A stretch of DNA of 64,000 bases from an uncultured Lachnospiraceae bacterium. Its GTDB lineage: Bacteria; Bacillota; Clostridia; Lachnospirales; Lachnospiraceae. This document shows positions 62,097 through 64,000 of the stretch, in pieces. Positions within the stretch are counted from its first letter, which is position 1; each line of letters opens with the position of its first letter. The DNA is taken from positions 1 through 64,000 of the forward strand of contig CANRPU010000007.1 in assembly GCA_947632555.1 (NCBI GenBank), given 5' to 3'. Position numbers and translations under genes: made by a program. Below the pieces are notes generated by a model that was not told where the DNA came from, searched no databases, and worked only from the letters and a program-made list of their open reading frames with translations.

Positions 62097-63527
62097 ATGT
62101 TAGAAAAAGTCAGTGCCTATATGGAAAAATATCATATGCTGCGGGCGGGGGACGTGGTAGTGGCAGGCGTATCGGGAGGGGCCGACTCGGTATGCCTCCT
62201 TTTTATGCTGCGGGAAATGCGGAAGAAAATACCGTTTACACTGCTGGCGGCCCATGTCAACCATGGAATCCGGGAAGAGGCGGGAGAGGACGCCCGCTTT
62301 GTACAGGCGCTGTGCGAAAGGCTGGACGTCCCGTTTTTTGTGGAAAACGCGGATATCCGGAAGCTGGCAGGGCAGCAGGGCTGTTCGGAAGAGGAAGCTG
62401 GCAGGCGGGCGCGCTATGAGTTCTTTGGCCGGATCCTGCGGGAGTGGGAAAACGGCGGCAGACGGCGGATCGCGGTGGCGCATAACCTGAATGACAGAGC
62501 GGAAACCATGCTGTTCCACCTGTTTCGGGGGAGCGGCCTGAAGGGGCTTGGCAGCATCCGGCCCGTGCGGGAAGGCGGGGAAGGACCTGACGTCATCCGG
62601 CCGCTTCTGGGCGTGAGCCGGAGCGAAATAGAGGAATATCTTACCGGAATTGGAGAAAAGTGGTGTATAGACCGCACAAATGAAGAAGATACTTATACCA
62701 GAAACCGGATCCGGCATCATATCCTGCCTTACGCGGAGGAGGCCGTGGCGGAAGGGGCCGTGGCCCATATGGGCCGGGCGGCGGATATTTTGAGCGAGGC
62801 GGCGGATTACGCGGAGCAGGAAGCGGAGAAGGCTTACCGGCGCTGCGTGCTATCGGAAAGCGGAAACGGAATGCGGCTCTCTGTGGAAGAGGTGCTGAAA
62901 CTGCACGTTTTTCTGCAAAAGCAGCTGATCCTAGCCTGCCTGGAAAGGCTGACACCGGCGCGCCGGGACATTACGGCGGAGCACGTGGAGGCGGCGCGCG
63001 CCCTGTTTACGGAAGAGGGGAACCGGGAGATCTGTCTTCCCCGGGATCTGAAAGCAGTCAGAGAGTACGGAACGGTTCGGTTTGAAGCGTCTGGCGGGGA
63101 GGAAGGACTTTCGCGGGAAGCGCCGCCGGAAAGAACGCTGCCGGTGTTACGGGAAGGCGAAACCGTCCAAATCCGGCTTTCCGATTCGGAAATACTGGAA
63201 TGCGAGGCCTTTATTTATGAAAAAACGATGAATATTCCTAAAAACCCGTATACGAAATGGTTTGATTATGATAAAATAAGGGAACCGCTGGTAATACGGA
63301 CCAGAAGAACAGGGGACTATCTTACGATTTCCGAAAACGGGAACAGAAAGCGCCTGCAGGACTACATGGTGAATGAAAAGATCCCGCGCGGGGAGAGGGA
63401 AAGCATACCGCTGCTCGCGGAGGGCGCCCATATTCTCTGGATAATCGGATATCGTATCAGCAGCCATTATAAAGTGGACGGGAGTACAAAACGTATCTTG
63501 CAGGTGCGGTTAAGAGGAGGGCGTTAA
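62097..63527 (+). CDS. tilS: tRNA-Ile lysidine synthetase
   Basis: A 476-residue enzyme that makes lysidine at C34 of tRNA-Ile(CAU), allowing AUA reading. The PP-loop ATP site is GVSGGADSVCLLF; other conserved motifs are AAHVNHGIREEAGED, AHNLNDRAETMLFHLFRGSG, and RIRHHILPY. The C-terminal TilS_C domain is present with WFDYDKI and RTRRTGDYLTI. ATG 62097 has no clear ribosome site. It ends next to hpt with a stop immediately before the ATG. Confidence 0.95.
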   Translation: MLEKVSAYMEKYHMLRAGDVVVAGVSGGADSVCLLFMLREMRKKIPFTLLAAHVNHGIREEAGEDARFVQALCERLDVPFFVENADIRKLAGQQGCSEEEAGRRARYEFFGRILREWENGGRRRIAVAHNLNDRAETMLFHLFRGSGLKGLGSIRPVREGGEGPDVIRPLLGVSRSEIEEYLTGIGEKWCIDRTNEEDTYTRNRIRHHILPYAEEAVAEGAVAHMGRAADILSEAADYAEQEAEKAYRRCVLSESGNGMRLSVEEVLKLHVFLQKQLILACLERLTPARRDITAEHVEAARALFTEEGNREICLPRDLKAVREYGTVRFEASGGEEGLSREAPPERTLPVLREGETVQIRLSDSEILECEAFIYEKTMNIPKNPYTKWFDYDKIREPLVIRTRRTGDYLTISENGNRKRLQDYMVNEKIPRGERESIPLLAEGAHILWIIGYRISSHYKVDGSTKRILQVRLRGGR

Positions 63528-64000
63528 ATGTCGGAACACGTAAGAGTATTGTTGGCGGAAGAAGAAGTAAATGACAGGATACGGGCTATCGGAGAGCAGA
63601 TAAGCAGGGACTACGCGGGGAGATCGCTGCATTTGGTGTGCGTCCTTAAGGGAGGCAGTTTTTTTATGTGCGAGCTGGCCAAGCGGATCACCGTTCCCGT
63701 TTCCCTGGATTTTATGGCGGTTTCCAGTTACGGGGCCACTACCAGATCCAGCGGCGTGGTAAAGATCGTAAAGGATCTGGACGAAACCATCAAGGGGAAG
63801 GACGTGCTGGTGGTGGAAGATATCGTGGATTCCGGACGCACCCTAAGCTACCTGCTGGAAATGCTGCGGGACAGGGAACCGGCCAGCCTGAGGCTGTGCA
63901 CGCTCCTAGATAAGCCGGACAGGCGCGTGGTGCCTGTTCCTGTGGACTATACCGGATTTCAGATCCCGGATGAGTTTGTGGTGGGATACGGTCTGGATTA
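63528..64000 (+). CDS. hpt: Hypoxanthine phosphoribosyltransferase (partial, cut by window end)
   Basis: The frame from ATG 63528 is open to the end of the window, giving 157 residues. It starts MSEHVRVLLAEEEVNDRI behind AAGAGGAGGG and shows LVCVLKGGSFF, SYGATTRSSG, and the PRPP loop VLVVEDIVDSGRTLSYL. These are hypoxanthine-guanine phosphoribosyltransferase motifs for purine salvage. The tail, expected to be about 20 residues more, lies beyond 64000. tilS-hpt adjacency, usually followed by ftsH, is conserved in Firmicutes. Confidence 0.93.
   Translation, partial: MSEHVRVLLAEEEVNDRIRAIGEQISRDYAGRSLHLVCVLKGGSFFMCELAKRITVPVSLDFMAVSSYGATTRSSGVVKIVKDLDETIKGKDVLVVEDIVDSGRTLSYLLEMLRDREPASLRLCTLLDKPDRRVVPVPVDYTGFQIPDEFVVGYGLD

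Overview
The window is the replication-origin region of a chromosome from an endospore-forming, low-to-moderate-GC Clostridia. The gene complement fits the Lachnospiraceae best: DUF3881 after serS, DUF4446 after parB, zinc-ribbon/SHOCT membrane proteins, SpaA/Cna_B surface proteins, and the run HU-rqcP-yabP-yabQ-divIC-spoIIE-tilS-hpt. The family assignment is inferred from gene content and order, not from a search.

Left arm (about 2,900-17,930, minus strand, co-directional with replication moving left): dnaA-dnaN-yaaA-recF-gyrB-gyrA, then a five-gene dipeptide/nickel-type ABC importer whose last ATPase gene overlaps an RlmI-like rRNA methyltransferase. The first 2.9 kb holds two plus-strand genes, a zinc-ribbon/SHOCT membrane protein and a small membrane protein, that run head-on to replication. 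The origin lies in the AT-rich dnaA-rpmH gap (17,929-18,323), with perfect DnaA boxes and an unwinding element. A smaller box-containing stretch lies between dnaA and dnaN, so the origin looks bipartite.

Right arm, core (18,324-33,340, plus strand): rpmH-rnpA-yidD-yidC-khpB, mnmE-mnmG-small orf-rsmG, a soluble DegS/DegU-like two-component pair, a parS cluster, parA-parB, DUF4446, an HD-GYP protein, serS, DUF3881 and tRNA-Arg(CCU).

Right arm, accessory (33,341-54,190): a BlaI/BlaR1-type module whose peptidase carries an RCC1-like C-terminal domain, a decayed gene remnant, an alpha/beta hydrolase, a beta-propeller/solute-binding lipoprotein, an aquaporin, a PocR mini-chemoreceptor, a 1,532-residue Cna_B surface protein with a sortase-like signal, a DHH phosphoesterase, a coiled-coil protein, a flavodoxin, a CIRCE-controlled small heat-shock protein, a Gly-Met-Pro repeat membrane protein, a Ham1-like pyrophosphatase, a NiaR-like repressor, a lipoprotein, tRNA-Pro(CGG) and a zinc-ribbon propeller protein.

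Right arm, sporulation and housekeeping (54,355-64,000): UPF0340 protein, CCA-adding enzyme, a CotS-like kinase-fold protein, a PEGA lipoprotein, HU, RqcP, YabP, YabQ, DivIC, a SpoIIE-type phosphatase lacking the usual membrane domain, TilS and the start of hpt, cut by the window end. No insertion sequence, prophage, integrase or CRISPR array was seen. The most unusual items are the BlaR1-RCC1 fusion with its 24-bp-arm operator, the soluble SpoIIE with a possible Spo0A-type promoter, the parS cluster in which one site sits in a 42-bp perfect palindrome, the acidic GyrB insertion, and the previously unlisted coding remnant at 35,806-36,003.
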